64,000 nucleotides of DNA, from assembly GCF_001522545.3 (NCBI RefSeq), contig NC_031781.1, forward strand, positions 7,046,911 to 7,110,910, read 5' to 3'. The position numbers and the translations under genes were made by a program. Positions 1 to 14,130 of the stretch are shown one piece after another (position 1 is the first letter of the stretch; each line of letters starts with the position of its first letter). The stretch comes from Parus major. Lineage: Eukaryota > Chordata > Aves > Passeriformes > Paridae. The notes below the pieces were generated by a model. It ran no database searches. It was not told the DNA's origin and saw nothing but the letters and a program-made list of their open reading frames with translations.

Positions 1-3000
1 GAAACCAAAATGAACAAAGCAACCCAAACACCACTGATTTCTCCAAGAAGACTTGCCAGCAGTGTCTGTGCTCAGACAGCACGTGCTGATTCCTTGTGCC
101 AGGGGCTGCCCAGCCCTGGTGATACACAACTCTCTGCTGCCCATCAGACAAATTCCTTCCCTGGCACTCTACATAAGTTGGGAACTTGTAAAAACCAAAG
201 ATTTGCAATAATTTTTGAGAGAGTGGCATTAAATTTGGCTTTCTTGAGCAAAGATTTTAAATCAGTAGGCAATATGAATAATGGGAAGGGACTCATTCTC
301 TTGATCCCAGAGCAAGGGGGTTCTTGGTGGTGTTTTGTCTGGTGCTCCAAAACTTCTGATTTGCTAAACGATGAATTTGAACTTCTTGAATGAACATGTG
401 CTGTAGCTGATCCTGACCACTTCCTACTTGCCCTTTAAACTCTTGGAATGGCAAAGTACAGGTTCTACTGGATACCATTCCTGAGATCCATTCTTGGGGA
501 CCCTGGCAGAAATAGCTATTGGAGACCTGAAATGGGTTTTAGTGAATTTGTGATTACACTGTGAAGAGCATCATTAATTGCTTCCTTTCTGTGGTGCAGT
601 GGGACATTCCTCTGTGGGAGGCAGGTTTACCTTTCACAGGATTAGAATGAATTCTAACAGGAATGCACAGCAAATAACCTCACATTTTCCCTTTGGCCTC
701 TCCACATAAAAAGCACATTCCTTCTTTCTTGCTCTCCCCACGTATGCAACATTAATATATAGGATAAAAAATATTATTGACTGAAGAGTAATAGTTAAAA
801 ATCAACACCTTCTCAGGCAACATTACTAAAATTAAAAATAAGCAGTGCATATTTATCATCTTTTGGGACAAATAAAAGGTTTTATTTGTGACAAGATGGA
901 GACTGGTACACTGCTGACACTCCTGAACAGTGTCAGGGCTGCCAAAGCCTCAAGTCAGGTCTGAGACATTCAGTTCAGGCCTATCCATAATGTAAGACAA
1001 GCTTGCTACTAATTAACATCTTTTGTAGCTTTGGTTTAAGACAAATGAGTCAGTAGATGTAAAATTCTCATTCTTAGAGTTGTTCAAAAATCAGTGCCAT
1101 AATAATATTAATATGTCGCTGGAAAATGCAAGGTTCCTCTTTGTTTGAACTTTAATGAAGCTTTTTAAAACAGTTGCCTTACAATCATGTGCAAAGACAA
1201 AGTAGGCTGAATAAAGTAGGATTTCTGATTGCAAAATGGGAAGTGGTGTGCAGAGTCTGTGGTGTTTCATAATGTAAATGTGATAATTGCTAGATGCAGG
1301 TTAGTTGGAAATGTTTCAAATATTTGATTTGTCTTTACATGAAAGAATTTCATAATTTATAATGTTTTAGACAATATTAATTGATGTGGAAGAAATCTGT
1401 GTAAAATCTGTTAAATGAGCTGAGAACTAAATGACTCCAAGTTACTTTGGGGACGTCAATAGTTAGACATCTCAGCAGAGCAAACCACATAATTTTTAAT
1501 GGTTTCATCTTTATATGTAAACAATATTTGAATATAGCAATTGCCACACAGAACTCAAGAATTTAATACTGTAATGTGAGGTGACTGAACAGCTATTTTT
1601 ATGGAGTTTTACCAGAATACCTGCAGCAAACAATCAACTATCTTACAGAGCTAAGATCTCTTGTTTTGTCCTTTTCACTCTTGAACCTGAAACAAAACAC
1701 TATCCATTTCAAAGAAGTGATACTTCAAAATAAAACAGCTCTAGATGTATTAAACCCAAAAGAGAAAAAAAACCCCAGATCTGAGGTTTATTTCTTAATT
1801 TCTGAGGCTGACTAATGTGATGCAAAAAGAGTGGCTTTGCACTGTGTTTCAGGGAAGATGAGTATCCTACCAAGGTTATTAGAGAATTATGCATTTCACC
1901 TTTCAAGTGTTATCTGGTACTGCCACTATGGCTTATCATTAGTGTATCCTTTGATACTTCCATGGCATCAGGAAAGACATAAAACCAAAATAGAGAAGGG
2001 ACTCATAAACATAATATTCTTACTGTGTTGGCTCCCTCAGAGGGTAAATTTTTCTTTACCTTTTCTGCAGTCCTTTAAAATGGAGATAAAATTGTTTTAA
2101 AACAGTGCAAACATGTATCACAATGTAAATGATTTGGGAAATGAGACCAAGCCAGTGCAGTCTGCATAAATGAAAGTGTTACCTGTGAAACTGATTATAA
2201 GGCTGGGACAGAAAATGGTCAGAAATAATATTGGACCTTCTATTAGTTTCTAACCTATCTTCTTGACAATCTTTATTTAAGATTTTTTTTTTCATTGATT
2301 CAGAAGTAGATTTGAAGACAAAGCAGCTGCCTGGTGAAATACTGAGGGACAAAAACTTTCTTCCTTTGGAGCTCACCCTCCCTATATGGGCCCAAGTAAC
2401 AGGCTAAAGGCTGGAGCTGCAGATTTCCCTGACTGTTCCTTTGCAGAGGTTAAATTTAATATACACAACTCACATATAAAAGGGTAAAAAATTAAGACAT
2501 TGTATTATTCATCCATCTACCTTGCCTCAGCAGACAGTTAAGAGTGATGGTGGTCAGTGCAACTTTTGTACCAAAATAGGATCTGAATTAATCAATACCC
2601 ATATTTATACACAGGAGTGATCCATTGTGGTATTTACAGCTACCATACCATTCTACTACTCTAAAAGGACTTTTTCTTTGGTTTTTTGCTGCTTCTCTTA
2701 ATGAGGAACTGAAATACTTTCCTAGATATATCAGTAGAGATCCCTGGGGTTCAATGCCTGCTTTTGGAAATCCCTACTGAATGTCTGAAGAAAAAAGCAA
2801 TATCCCAACTTTCAAAAATTGAGGCTTTAATTGCCATTTGCACGGTCTGTTACACATTTGTGTAATAAAATTGACCTTGCAAGTTTTATTAGTGTATGAC
2901 TTAGCCATCATTCATACTTCTTACAGATTCATGGGAAACATCTTACACATTTTTATTTGAATATCCTTTGGCAAACAGTTCAAAAACCTATTGAAAAAAG

Positions 3001-3750
3001 ACTTGAGCAGAGTAAGCAGCCTCTGCAAAACAACTCCTCAAAATCCCAAAACAACAATAATCTCCCCCTCCCTCCACCCCAAAAAATGTCTCCCCAAATT
3101 CTGCACCAAAGGAATTCAGCGTAGAGGCTGCCAAGATGATTCTTTTTTACAACCCTAAGCCCAAGCCTTTATACCTAGGAGTTCTAAAAAAATGTTTTCC
3201 TTTGCTTTCTCAGTCAGTTGAAAGCTATCAAGGCCGAGGGTATTACAGACATTAAGCCTGACCACCAGGACATGATTTTGAGGAGCCTGGAAATGGCACA
3301 TTCTTCAGCAAGCCGTGTAATTCGTGCAGTGGGAACATGGCAGTCCCCATATGGAAGCCCTGCTGACAGGAGCAAAACAGTTTTTAAGCAGCATGTAGTG
3401 TTATCCTGCTCCAAAGGGCTGTGAATTGTGTGATGTGGAAGCCTGGAAGGCTGTGCCATATCCCTCCTCCATCTGTGCAGGATGGCTATGGTGCCAGACA
3501 GGTAGTAGACTCTGCTGTGCTCTGCTACCCTTCATCTGCTTTCATGACTCCCACTAGTAAAAGCAGAATTATACTGCTGAAATTCAGTTAAATCAATGAA
3601 ATTCCATATGGCAAGGGGTTAGTCACTTGTTTCCAATGCACTCTTTAAAGGGGGTGAGCTTTTAATTTCGATGATATTTAGGTTCTTAAAATCAGGAGTA
3701 GAGTGCTGTTCAAGTTCCTGGCTTTAATAGATTATACAATTAAAAAGCTA

Positions 3751-3824
3751 CCACCACCACACCAAACAAAACAGAACAAAAAAACCCAACAAAAACCAAA
3801 CCACCACCAAAAAAGCCCCCCACC
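3751..3824 (+). repeat. A/C-rich low-complexity tract
   Basis: About 75 nt composed almost only of A and C, with CCA, CAAA and AAAAC units, then a short C run. There is no coding potential of its own. Confidence 0.9.
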
Positions 3825-4769
3825 ATTTGTAGAAGAAAGATATGTTTTTAAAATGCTGGAAATGTAACTGATTATGAAAACAGCTAAAATATCAAAATTC
3901 TATTCTCCAATGTAAGACTAGTTTTCTAGATTATTTATGTTAGATTAGATTATTTAGATTATTTTTGTTAATTTTTTAATACAGCATATGTGTCTTTCTT
4001 AGTGTTGAAAATTTTCCCCTAACTCAAACTAACCAAATGCCCCTAAAAAATGTTTGACTTCCTTTTCCCCTCTTGTTCTTGATAATTCAGTGCCAAGATT
4101 ACTCACACCTGGTGCTTTTGTTTCTCCTCACTATTCTGATTGCCTCTTGAAGCTTTTCACAATTTCATTCTTCTACAAATGGCTCAGCTGTCTGGAAAAA
4201 GGCTGATTGTTTTTGTGAATTTCACCATTGAGAAGCTCAGTAAAATACTCTTTTGATCTTCCTATAATTGTTTTAACAAAAATATATCTGCATTTCTGTG
4301 TTCATTCTTCAACTTTGATTTCTTCTCCTAGTGAAGTTGCAAATTAATCTGGCTCTATCAGTGTTGTCTTCGTTCATCTTCTCAGCTGCTCTGTGTGAGT
4401 TCTGGCTTTAACATTATCTGATGAAAATAAAAACTTGGATAACTTTTTCCCCATGCTGCTGATTTACAAGCTTTTCTCAGGCCCTCTCTTGTCCAGTTTT
4501 GGCCCTTCCTTTGTCCTCTGTATTACTGTTTACTTTTGGATCTCAGCATATTTCATACTCACAGCATATTTCATTTGCTATGAATATTTTCTGGAACCTC
4601 TAAGGACTCTTATAAAGAATTCTTGAATTATTCCTCAAGAGTTGCTGTCCATGTTTTAGAATAATTCTACCTGTACACTTTTCTCAAATGGAATCCAAAC
4701 ATTTCACACATTCTATTTACTTCAGTAATTCTTTTGCCTTGCTCTATCAAGATGGTGCTTGTGACTTAG

Positions 4770-4895
4770 TGACCAACACTGCTGGTTGGTGATTCCACCA
4801 TCCCTGATGGTTTGTTGCATCAGATACTTTTCCTAATATAATATTTTTCCTGTTGAATCCCTGAGGGTATACTCCTTGTGCTTTATGATGGAATC
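4770..4895 (-). mobile_element. Old CR1/L3-like LINE 3' fragment
   Basis: On the + strand the order of short motifs follows the reverse complement of a CR1-type 3' end: a GATTCCACCATCCCT-like block, then TTTTCCTAATAT at about 4830, then a CCTTGTGCTTTATGATGG-like block corresponding to the usual CTTGTCC-TATCAC region. Many substitutions and small gaps separate the motifs, so the copy is old. It is non-coding and truncated. This is motif matching from memory; a repeat-library search would decide it. Confidence 0.42.
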
Positions 4896-6010
4896 TGGTT
4901 TTACCTCTTTTTATTTCAGCTACCAAAAAAGCCCCAATATTCTAAATATCGTGAAAAATCCTTGTTTCCAAGGTCAAGCGTTGAAAAAGTAGAAATATCA
5001 TTTAAGGTAGGCAGTAGATTATTTATATTCTGACACAATCTAATTATTTAATAATTTTTCTTTAGGCCTTCTGACCTAATGAATAGAGCAGACTTACTCA
5101 TGTTAAATGTTAAATCAGTACTGCATAGAAAAGAAAACTGTCCATAAAAAAATACATATTTTTATGTTTAAAAAGTGAATTTTCCTATGTAATATTCAAC
5201 TTTGTGTACCAGGGTTATCTACTCAGAGTGTCCTCCAGAAAAAAACAACCCCTAGGTCTGATTTCTCTGATTCCATGCTGAAAAACCTATGTTACTATGC
5301 AAAACTCCTGAAAACTGGAATTCTTTCAGGTTGGCTTCAGTTAAACACAATTTTTTGTTCTTAACTTTGCTGGATATAAGATGCTAAAATAATATAATAA
5401 AGATGTTCGCTAGAAAAGGATAATTTACATAAGAAAACTGGGGTTTTTTGTTACATACTATTGCCAAAAGGTGGCAGTCTTTGTCCCCAAAATCCTGTGC
5501 TCTCTAGGAAATGTAATATATGGCAAACATAATTTATTCCTAGCTACACCAGATAATAAAAATTACTTTTTAAGCAGACATAGAGGGTAAAACCTCCTAT
5601 ATTTGAAAGTCTAAGGGTGACCTATCTATAGTTGTATTTTATTTTGACAGTGGGATGTTAAATAACACAGCTTGGAAGGGAGCAGTGATGGGGAAAGAGC
5701 TTCACATGTAGACTGCTAATGAGCAAGAACGACTTTGGTCTCAGGTTTGGTTAGTGCCTGCAGTTGCTGCTAGGATCTGATGCTTTAGATCAGTGGGTTG
5801 CTGTGCTCATCAATCAATCCAATGAAATGAATAGAAACAATCCACTTCCATTAAAATTCATGGTCAAGTTGTTGATTTTTGTTACAGTTAGATCCAAGCA
5901 AAGCACAGATTGGTTTCTTACAAAATAGCCTAGAAAAGGCAACTGATGCTAAATGATAGCTTTACTAAATCTGTGCAGAAAATTTGGCTATATATTTTGT
6001 GATTTAGTAT

Positions 6011-6048
6011 TTCTTTTGGTTTTGTTGTTGTGGTTTTGGGGTTTTTTT
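6011..6048 (+). repeat. G/T-rich low-complexity tract
   Basis: About 38 nt almost entirely of T and G (TTTTGG, TTG and GGGG units). It is the only clear tract of this composition on the + strand; the other mixed tracts are A/C-rich. Confidence 0.85.
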
Positions 6049-7729
6049 ACAGTGAGAGCTGCTCAGGCTGTGAGGGGAAGATGGGATGAGTTTTTTGGTA
6101 GGGCTCTGTCAGACCCGTAGTAAAACAAGGGCTTCTTCTACTTAGCTGAGGAAATACCTGGGTAGTCCAAGAAGCTAACAGTAACAGGTCAACATGTATT
6201 ATATTATTGAGTTAAGAGTGAAAAAATTAATGAGTTTTAGAACTTACCAGTGTTATACTTCTGAATTCCAAGGGGTGGCATGAAAATTGCTTGTCACCAA
6301 TTGAAGGAGTGTAAACTGAGCTTCACCTTGTACTTATAATATATGAAATATCTCTGTATACTCTGTCTAATTTTCTGAATCCTTCTCCCAAGGTTTTTCA
6401 GTCATTGGTTATCTCAGATCTTCTGCCAATAGTTACAGCAGACCACTGAGATGTTTTCAGATGAAAGAAGTAATTTCTTTGTATTTTTAAAAATTTTATG
6501 TCTATTTATTGATGTTGGAGTACATTTTCTGGTTGTAGATAAATGCATGGTGGGAGAACCATTGGTGAGGGATTTCAGACAGTAGAGGAAGCCAGCAGTG
6601 TGAGGTGGTTCACAATTCTGCAATAATCCAAGATAAATGGAGAGATATTGTTATAATTTACTTGCTGCCTCTGCAAACTTAATAGTTTTTGTTGGCTTGG
6701 TTGTAGTCTTAGTTGTACTTTTTGAACCTGCAGGTGTTGGTAGCTCTGTGAAGACTCAGTGTTCCCCAGGTGCATTTTAGAAGCATTTTGAGACTCAGGA
6801 GAAGAAAAAATAGCAAGAAAAATGGGAGTATTCTATGAAATTAGTTCCCTAGGTCATACCAAAATCTAGAGGTGTGTCAGACTTAATGGAAATTATGTGC
6901 TGTGTTGCATATTTTACTTCGTTTTCCAAATAAATCTGCATACGATAATTAAATGGTGAATGTTTCAGTTGATAAAAACTAATTAAGAGGTGAAAGTATA
7001 GCAATCTTTTAGTCACTAGGAGAATACAAGTTACAAGACTCTTCTTAATAAGGAACAAAACACCCCCTGGATTTGAACTCATTACCTTTACAAAGCAAAG
7101 CAGATAAGGTTTTGACTATGCAATGCAGCCTTTCTTTTGGGTTTGGGAATTTGCAATTTTCCATGAATTACAAGGACACTTTAATATTTTTCTTGAGATA
7201 GAATGAAAAATGCTACTATTACAAAAAATATTTATTTTAAAAAATAAGTAGATGCATAGGTGGGATGGAGTCTGCATTTAATCATGGCTTTGGCAAAGTG
7301 ATACCTCTATACTCTCTGGGACTTCAGCATTAATCAATAGGGTACCAGCAAAATCTCTCAGGTACATGGAGTTGATGTCCATTTACAAGGACAGGTCTGT
7401 ACAAATGCCCACACCAGAGAGTTTTTCCAAAATGTCCAAAACCAAAAAGTTGCAATATGATATTTTTCTCCTTTTTTTATACCAGACCAGCCAGACTATA
7501 CTAAAGTATGAAAAGACTAAATTATCACTTAGTCTGAAAGTTGATTTTATAATTATTTCCAGCATTCTCAGCAACCAAGTCTCCAGAACTATAAAGTATT
7601 GTTAAGGAGACCAAAGAATCTTGGAATTTTATCTTTGAACTTCATCTTTTTACAAGAGAGAAAGTGGGGGAAATGCATAGGTTTACTCATTTAAACATAA
7701 TACTGATGTTCTTTTCATTAAGCCTCTGT

Positions 7730-8206
7730 AGCACTTCTGTTGTAGCTTGGGAACCTGCTCTTGAAATTGGCAGGGCTGAGGCCTTGACACAAGGTTTTTT
7801 TGAAATTCTGTTCCAGCTGGATCAAGTTTTTAGCATTTGGAAACTCCACACATGGAGGCATATGGCCATTAGAAATGTATCACAGCAAGACTGTCTGCAA
7901 GTGAAATCTTTGAGAGTTCTTTGCACTGTGAATTTTCTGTACAGGGCTGAAGAAGACTTTCCCCCAGCTGGATTGTTACTTCCTTACTGCTTGAGGCAGC
8001 AGCAGGCAGGGAAAAGAGTGTCTTTCTCTCCTGAGGCACTGTCAGGGGCCCTTGTGCCTTCTGGACCCAGGAGAGAAATCTCAGCTCCCTGGGCTCACAC
8101 TGGGGCACTGGAAAATGGGAGGCTCAGCAGCCAAGGGGGTCTGTTGATGGCTTTAGGAGAGGCTGAGGAAGGTACTGCCACCAGGAGAGCAGAGACTGCA
8201 GAATAT
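7730..8206. other. GC-richer intronic block with a 181-codon open frame
   Basis: The sequence is richer in G and C than its flanks, and a + strand frame stays open from 7664 to 8209. The translation is low in recognisable motifs and is interrupted in the other frames. Nothing resembles a known domain. It may be an unrecognised repeat or merely GC-biased sequence with few stops. I do not call it a gene. Confidence 0.3.
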
Positions 8207-11200
8207 TGAGATCTTGGTCTAAAGAGACAAAGACAACAGAACTAGCCTGTGCAAGTGTAAGATACTCTAGATGTGCTTAGTGAGAGTGCAGAGGGAATAG
8301 GGAAAATTGGAAATGGAAGTCGGCAGAGTGAGGAATTGGTCGGGACCTAGAAAAGACTGGTCATGAACATGCTTGACACTGTGAACACCAAAGCTGTTAT
8401 GAAGAAGAAGAAATAATTGGTAGGTGCAACAGGAGTGAAGAGTAGTATGAAAAACTTTAACAGTGGAGTTTGGGACACCTAATGAGATATTAATGAGCTC
8501 AGGATATGGAGAGAGGATGGTAAAGAAATACAAGTAGGTCTAGGACTGTTCTCAGTAAGGGAAGGAGCAGCACTAAGCCATGGCTGTTTGAAGGCAGAAT
8601 TTGGTACTTCTAGTATTGAATCCATGCCTGTTTAACTTGAGATATAACAATGGATTTCTAAGTCTTTGGTGAATGCTTACAAAATCCACTACTGATGCAC
8701 CTAGAAATGGATACCAACTGCCTTCTCCACATCTTCACAATAATGTTCTATTTCCCTCAATATCTGTCTTAGAGAATTCTACTTGGATGAGGAAACTGAA
8801 AAATTTTTAGTTGAAAACTTGGTGTTTCATTTTCTTTCAGTTTTTTAGAATTTTCCTTTTCAGTTAATCTATTTGGCAACTGACATCCTGACACTGTGAG
8901 AATTAAAAACCAGTCCAAGGGACATTGCATTGCTTGGTTTGAAAGTGAAGACAAGGCTCTGTGCCTTGTGATTGAGTGCTGGGATAGACAATGGAAGTAA
9001 GTCCCTGCAAACTCTGGAACTGACCTTTGTTTTGAGTAATAAATCTTGAGGGGTTTTTTCTCTGCTGTTGTGTGACAGTAATCTGGTTGGAAACTGAAAG
9101 GAGGACAGTATATCATGACTGGTTTGGTTGAAGTAGACCACAAATTGCACACTGAATTTGTATTAACTTGGGAGACTGAGCCTTAGTGCAGAGGTGAAGA
9201 AAAAGCTGAGTGAGGGAACAAAGCAAAGACAATTGATTTCACTTGGTTCTTCTAAACATAAACAGAACAGAAACACCTTGACTCATCCCAGGCCTGCTGT
9301 CAGGACAAAGTGTTGCTTCAAGTGTCCTTTCCCCTATTGTGTGAACATGGGAATATTTCCATTTCTCTTTAGCTCATTTGTGTTGCACATATGGGGTGGG
9401 ATTCATCTCCCTTAGTTTCAAACATATCAGTTAAACATCTAGCGAAGAAAAGAGTGAAGGAAAAGTTCCAAAGGTCTTTCTGTATCTTATGAGCTACTTT
9501 AGAATGGAACATGCAGCACCTTTGGAGTTTTCTGTCTCTACATGTGAAAGATGTTTAGGAAACTTCATTGGAGAGATGATTAACTTTGAAATAGATGAGG
9601 TTAGGTGAGATAAATCCTGCCAAAGGAGAATTTTACATTAAAAGAATTAGCATGAGAGCAGTTATCCCAAATCTTTCTCAAGCAAGACCTGCCAAGCATC
9701 CAGCAGTGGTGCTGAGAGCTGTCAGAGCAGAGAGAGCTATTTTTGCTCAGCCATGTACATCCTCACTGGCCTCAAATGCAGAAAAGACAGTCTGCCATTA
9801 TCTAAGCAGGAGAACAATTGTGACAGACAGGTAAAGAATATGACCTGTGGCACCCTAAATGTGTGAAAAATATTAATAAATCAGATGGAGAGGGGAAAAA
9901 GGATCACAGTGACACAGCTTAGTGTTGACAACTTATTTAAAGGTGTGTGTAAACAGCTGGGTCTAGGGACTCATACACAGGCCTGCTTCCCTTGCTGTTG
10001 GAAGGTGTTTTACAACGTAACATTTTGATTAAATTTTTAAATTTTTGTGGAAGAGAAAAATGCAGTGGCTGTGAATTATTCATTGAAAGTAAAATTTTAC
10101 AAATTGTATTGCCATGTTGCAAGTGAAATTAAAAGGATGCATAAAGGTATTGCCAAAGAATTACACAACCTTGAGTGGAAGTGTGGTTGGTGCAGAATGC
10201 TGAAGAATCTTCCTCTTGGCCCTGAGGCAGGAGAGGTGGCTGAAGGAACTGGTTGTTGCTGTACCCCAGCCAGGCAAATCACATTTTAAATATCCCTGGA
10301 ACAGCTCTAAGTTGTGTCTGCAGCTGAACTGATTCCTTGATGTCTGGGACATAGGGAATTAAAAGCATGGAATAAAACCCTATTTAGCACCTCATTCTGC
10401 TCTGTGCTAGACATAATAACATGGTAGGAGCAGATTTGATAATCTGCATATTTTATATCTGATATATTGGCTTTGAGCTGCCTTTGAGCGCTGAAGAACT
10501 TGGTAGAAGCCAAATGTGTTATCTTCCTCATATGGAGCCTTCCTTCAATGCCCTGGCAAACTCCAGATGCCATAATTAAATATAGGGTTGGCCTAGTTAA
10601 GTAGAAATGCATCTAATTACTCCAGGATTGTCTTAGCCACTGTTATGCAATGTGTGAATTTCATGTACTTTAATCCACTTACAGTTTCATTTCTGTTTTG
10701 TCCAGCACTATGCTAAGCTGAACTCTTGTTGCTTCAAAAAACCAGCTAGCACTCTAACAACAATCAACCTGAATATCTGCCAGTTTTCAATGAATATAAG
10801 TGGATAATTGAAGTTATTTGCGATAATTTAATATGCTAAGCTTTTAATTTATTTTTATCCTTTATTTATAATTTCTACTTTGGTTGTGCTTTGCTGCACT
10901 TAGTGTGGCTGAGCATTGTCTGGCTGGGTTGCAGTGGAATTTGCCAGTAGTCACAGAGCAGTCAGCTTTTGTATGGCACTAGTTGCAAGCACCAGGAATT
11001 TGAGTAGCTAGGTAACAGGCACTAAATAGTTTTCAGTGCATCTTAGTCACAGCAACAGCAATTTTAGTGCTAAAATTTCCTGGAAAATACCACAGAGTTG
11101 AGGAGAACAATCTGGGGTATAAAATACACTTCCAGGCTTTCTGAAAAGAGAAAACCTGTGGTGTGTTTGTGTGTCCCCATCCTCAAGGATTGAACCTGCC

Positions 11201-12270
11201 AGTCTGGTGTCTTTGTCCTGTCAAAACCTCCTGAGAGGGGCAAATATTCCTCCAAGATCAGCACCAGTGTCTGATGTTTCTCCAGGGGTTATGGCAAACA
11301 TGTGCAAAGCTTTTTGGGATAAAACATTGAGATTGGGAAGCTTGTTTGCATGTCAGGGCATTCGTTCCTGTCTGACATGATACTGGGTTTGGGCATGGGA
11401 AATAAAAGTGAGACTGAGGAACAATGTCAAAATCTCTCTCTTGGCTTCTTTACCTTGGCCAGTAAATGAGCTGTGAAAGGAGCAAACCCTGGAACCCTGA
11501 GGGGAGTAGGGAGGACCTGCAGCAGAATTAGCACCATGCCAGAATATTACCTAAGCTCGCTTAATACTAATAAATTTTACTCTCTCTCTCAAAACAGCCC
11601 AGCCTTTTCAGAAGTTTTCAAAGCACCTGCAGCCTTACAGATTTCCTGGAGAGGAAAAGCCCCTTTTTTACATCTGAAATGAGCCCCAAAATGGGGAAGT
11701 CACAGGAAGGTACCTGGGTAATGTTTTTAAAGTTTAGTGCTCTATTGCTGAGTGCTCCCACATGAACGGCGTAGGCTTCTCACAGAGAAGCCGGCGAAAA
11801 TTGCTGTGATGATGGAAACACAATCTTGTTTCTCTCCCAGGAATACTTTCAACTGCTGAACTATGTTTAAATAGTTATCTGGCAGCACTTTAGGAAATAT
11901 TTTTGGCATATTCACAGTTCAATTACTGTAAATTTTGACTGGAAATTAGGCATGCAAATCAGTAGTAAGGTTATTAAAATGGCACTGAATATTCCACCTG
12001 AAGAAGGGTAACTATTGGTAGTTGTATTTTCTGCACACAGAAGAGTGATTTTTCAGCATACAGAATGCTGCTGGTTTTTTGGCTGGTAATGTACCAGAAA
12101 CCTTGCTACAAGATATTAAAGAAATAAGCTTTTAAAAACAGGCATAGGTTTTCCTTTCTTGTTATCTGCCGGCTTTCTTTACAAAGCTCATTATATTTGA
12201 TTAAGATAGAAATCTTGGTTACAATTCCATACGTAGGAGTCAGAGAGACAAGCCTGTTAAAGTTACACAG

Positions 12271-12286
12271 ATTATTATTATTATTT
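12271..12286 (+). repeat. (ATT)5 microsatellite
   Basis: Five perfect ATT units plus one base, followed by a T run. Confidence 0.9.
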
Positions 12287-14078
12287 TTTCTTCCAAAACA
12301 CATCTCAAATCAAGCTCAAAGTTATTTCCAAGTTTTTTAAGAACCTCAAACAGATCTGATGCCATGGGAAATAATGAGAAAGCTTGTTTGAGTTCAGGGC
12401 TATTTTTTGCTCTTGGTTGAATGCATTTGATGCTAGAATATAAGAACAGCTTACAGGTTTGTCTATGCATCTATAATGACTGTCATATGCCAGTGCATTT
12501 TCTGAATGAAATGTAATTAAATTGATATTATGGAATATAAACTATTTATGTTACAGACTGAGATGATACCAGTACCTAGCTGATACTAGTTATAATTTAA
12601 TTAGAGCCATCTTCAGTCCTTTCCTGTGATTTGTAACAGTTTGAGAAGAGCAATTTTGAGAAGTATTTCTGTTTTTATGTGTTGCAATTGGTGCATCCTA
12701 GAAAAATAGAAAGAAAACAATAAAATATAATTATTTTTTTTAAGATTTTGTGGCTGAAAAGCGAGAAAGGCATAACTTCAGTCAGCATTTATGGATAAAA
12801 GATTAGTAAGCCTCCACAGTTCAGGAGTTCAGAAACTGTTTCAAATTTGGTTATGCTTAGGAATTTATTTAATCTAACTTCAAAATGGGATTCTAATGAA
12901 GAAAAATCATTGAGAAGTAATCTGAAATCCTTAAAAAGAGCATGAAAAGAGAAAAATTCTCAGAAGCTGAAATAACTGCCCTACCCTCTGGATGCTTGTG
13001 TGATTTTTTTTCTTGAAATTGTTATCTGCAACTTTTATTTTCACTTTTCTTTCCATTTCTGTTCCTTTCCCCCCTTACTATTTGTGGGATTCTTTTTTTT
13101 CTTCTTTTTTTTTCCTCATCCATCTGTTTCACCTTTCCTTTGCTCTATCTATAACAACCTAACTTGAAACAGAATTTATCTGGGAATATCAGTTCACTCA
13201 AATTATAATATCATTTTTTCAAGAAAATGACCTTATTAGGTAATTTGAGAGATAGATCAGTGATTTATTAAAAAAGTAAAAAATTACTGTGAGGTAACAA
13301 ACATTTATTTTTCATCTCTCAAGTTTTTCTATGTTATTTATGATATCAGTTCCACTGACTGTACATTCAATAAAACATTGACCTTATGTTTTGGTGACCA
13401 TCTTGAGGTTTTTTGTGGTTATGTTATTTGTTCATCTCCTGCTCCATGCCCTTTTTTTATCCATATTGCATTGTGATATCCTGGATCAGGCAGTTCATCT
13501 TTCTCTTATTTATGAGTATTGGGAAAGTTCTAAGGATTAGTTCCTTACCTGGGGAGACCTCAAATGAGCTGTGCCTTAGAACATTAATAATTGCTTTATC
13601 TAAAGATTGTGGGCTGCCCTTGACCTGCCTGTTTATGTGCACACAGACACTTTCCCACATTTAGGGCTAAATTTTTCTAAAAACAACCTTGAATGGTGTG
13701 AGTGTACCAATTCTCACTCTGTGTTCATAATTCATTCCATGTTAAGTGCATGCAGATAACTCACAATTCCCTTCAGGATAAACACAGCTTGGGAAGCATT
13801 TACTTGCCACAGCAAGGATTTGAGAGTATGGCTACTCAAATGAAAATATATTGGCATTTCTAGTAAGAGTGTCATTATAAACTATTAATCTAAAATTGCT
13901 AATCGTGCTAATGTTGAGACTCATTGCTAGATAACTGCTCAGTCATAAAAATATTTTAAAAGAGATTTTTTGCCTCCATATAAAAAAGTTGCAGTATTAC
14001 ATGTGGTTTTTATGTTTTTGCCTACAGAGTGTAAAGGAATTTCTTCCATTGTGCTTCATCCCTTTGGGGACCTCTTTC

Positions 14079-14130
14079 AAAAAAATCCAACCAAACACCC
14101 CCTACCCTCCCCAAAACACAACAAAACCCC
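14079..14130 (+). repeat. A/C-rich low-complexity tract
   Basis: About 52 nt made nearly only of A and C, with CCAACCAAACACCCCC and CAAAACACAACAAAACCCC-type units. Confidence 0.88.

Noticed and set aside
3200..3424. Exon-like stretch after a pyrimidine tract and CAG at about 3211, open for 68 codons on the + strand with a few CpGs
   Set aside because: The translation matches no part of the alpha-2/delta family or any protein I know, the opposite strand is equally open, and no convincing in-phase donor was found.
7042..7084. tRNA T-arm-like motif on the minus strand (GAGTTCAAATCC followed by a G run)
   Set aside because: No matching acceptor stem, D-arm or clean anticodon stem could be drawn from the surrounding sequence. 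It is a chance match or at most a highly decayed tRNA-derived fragment.
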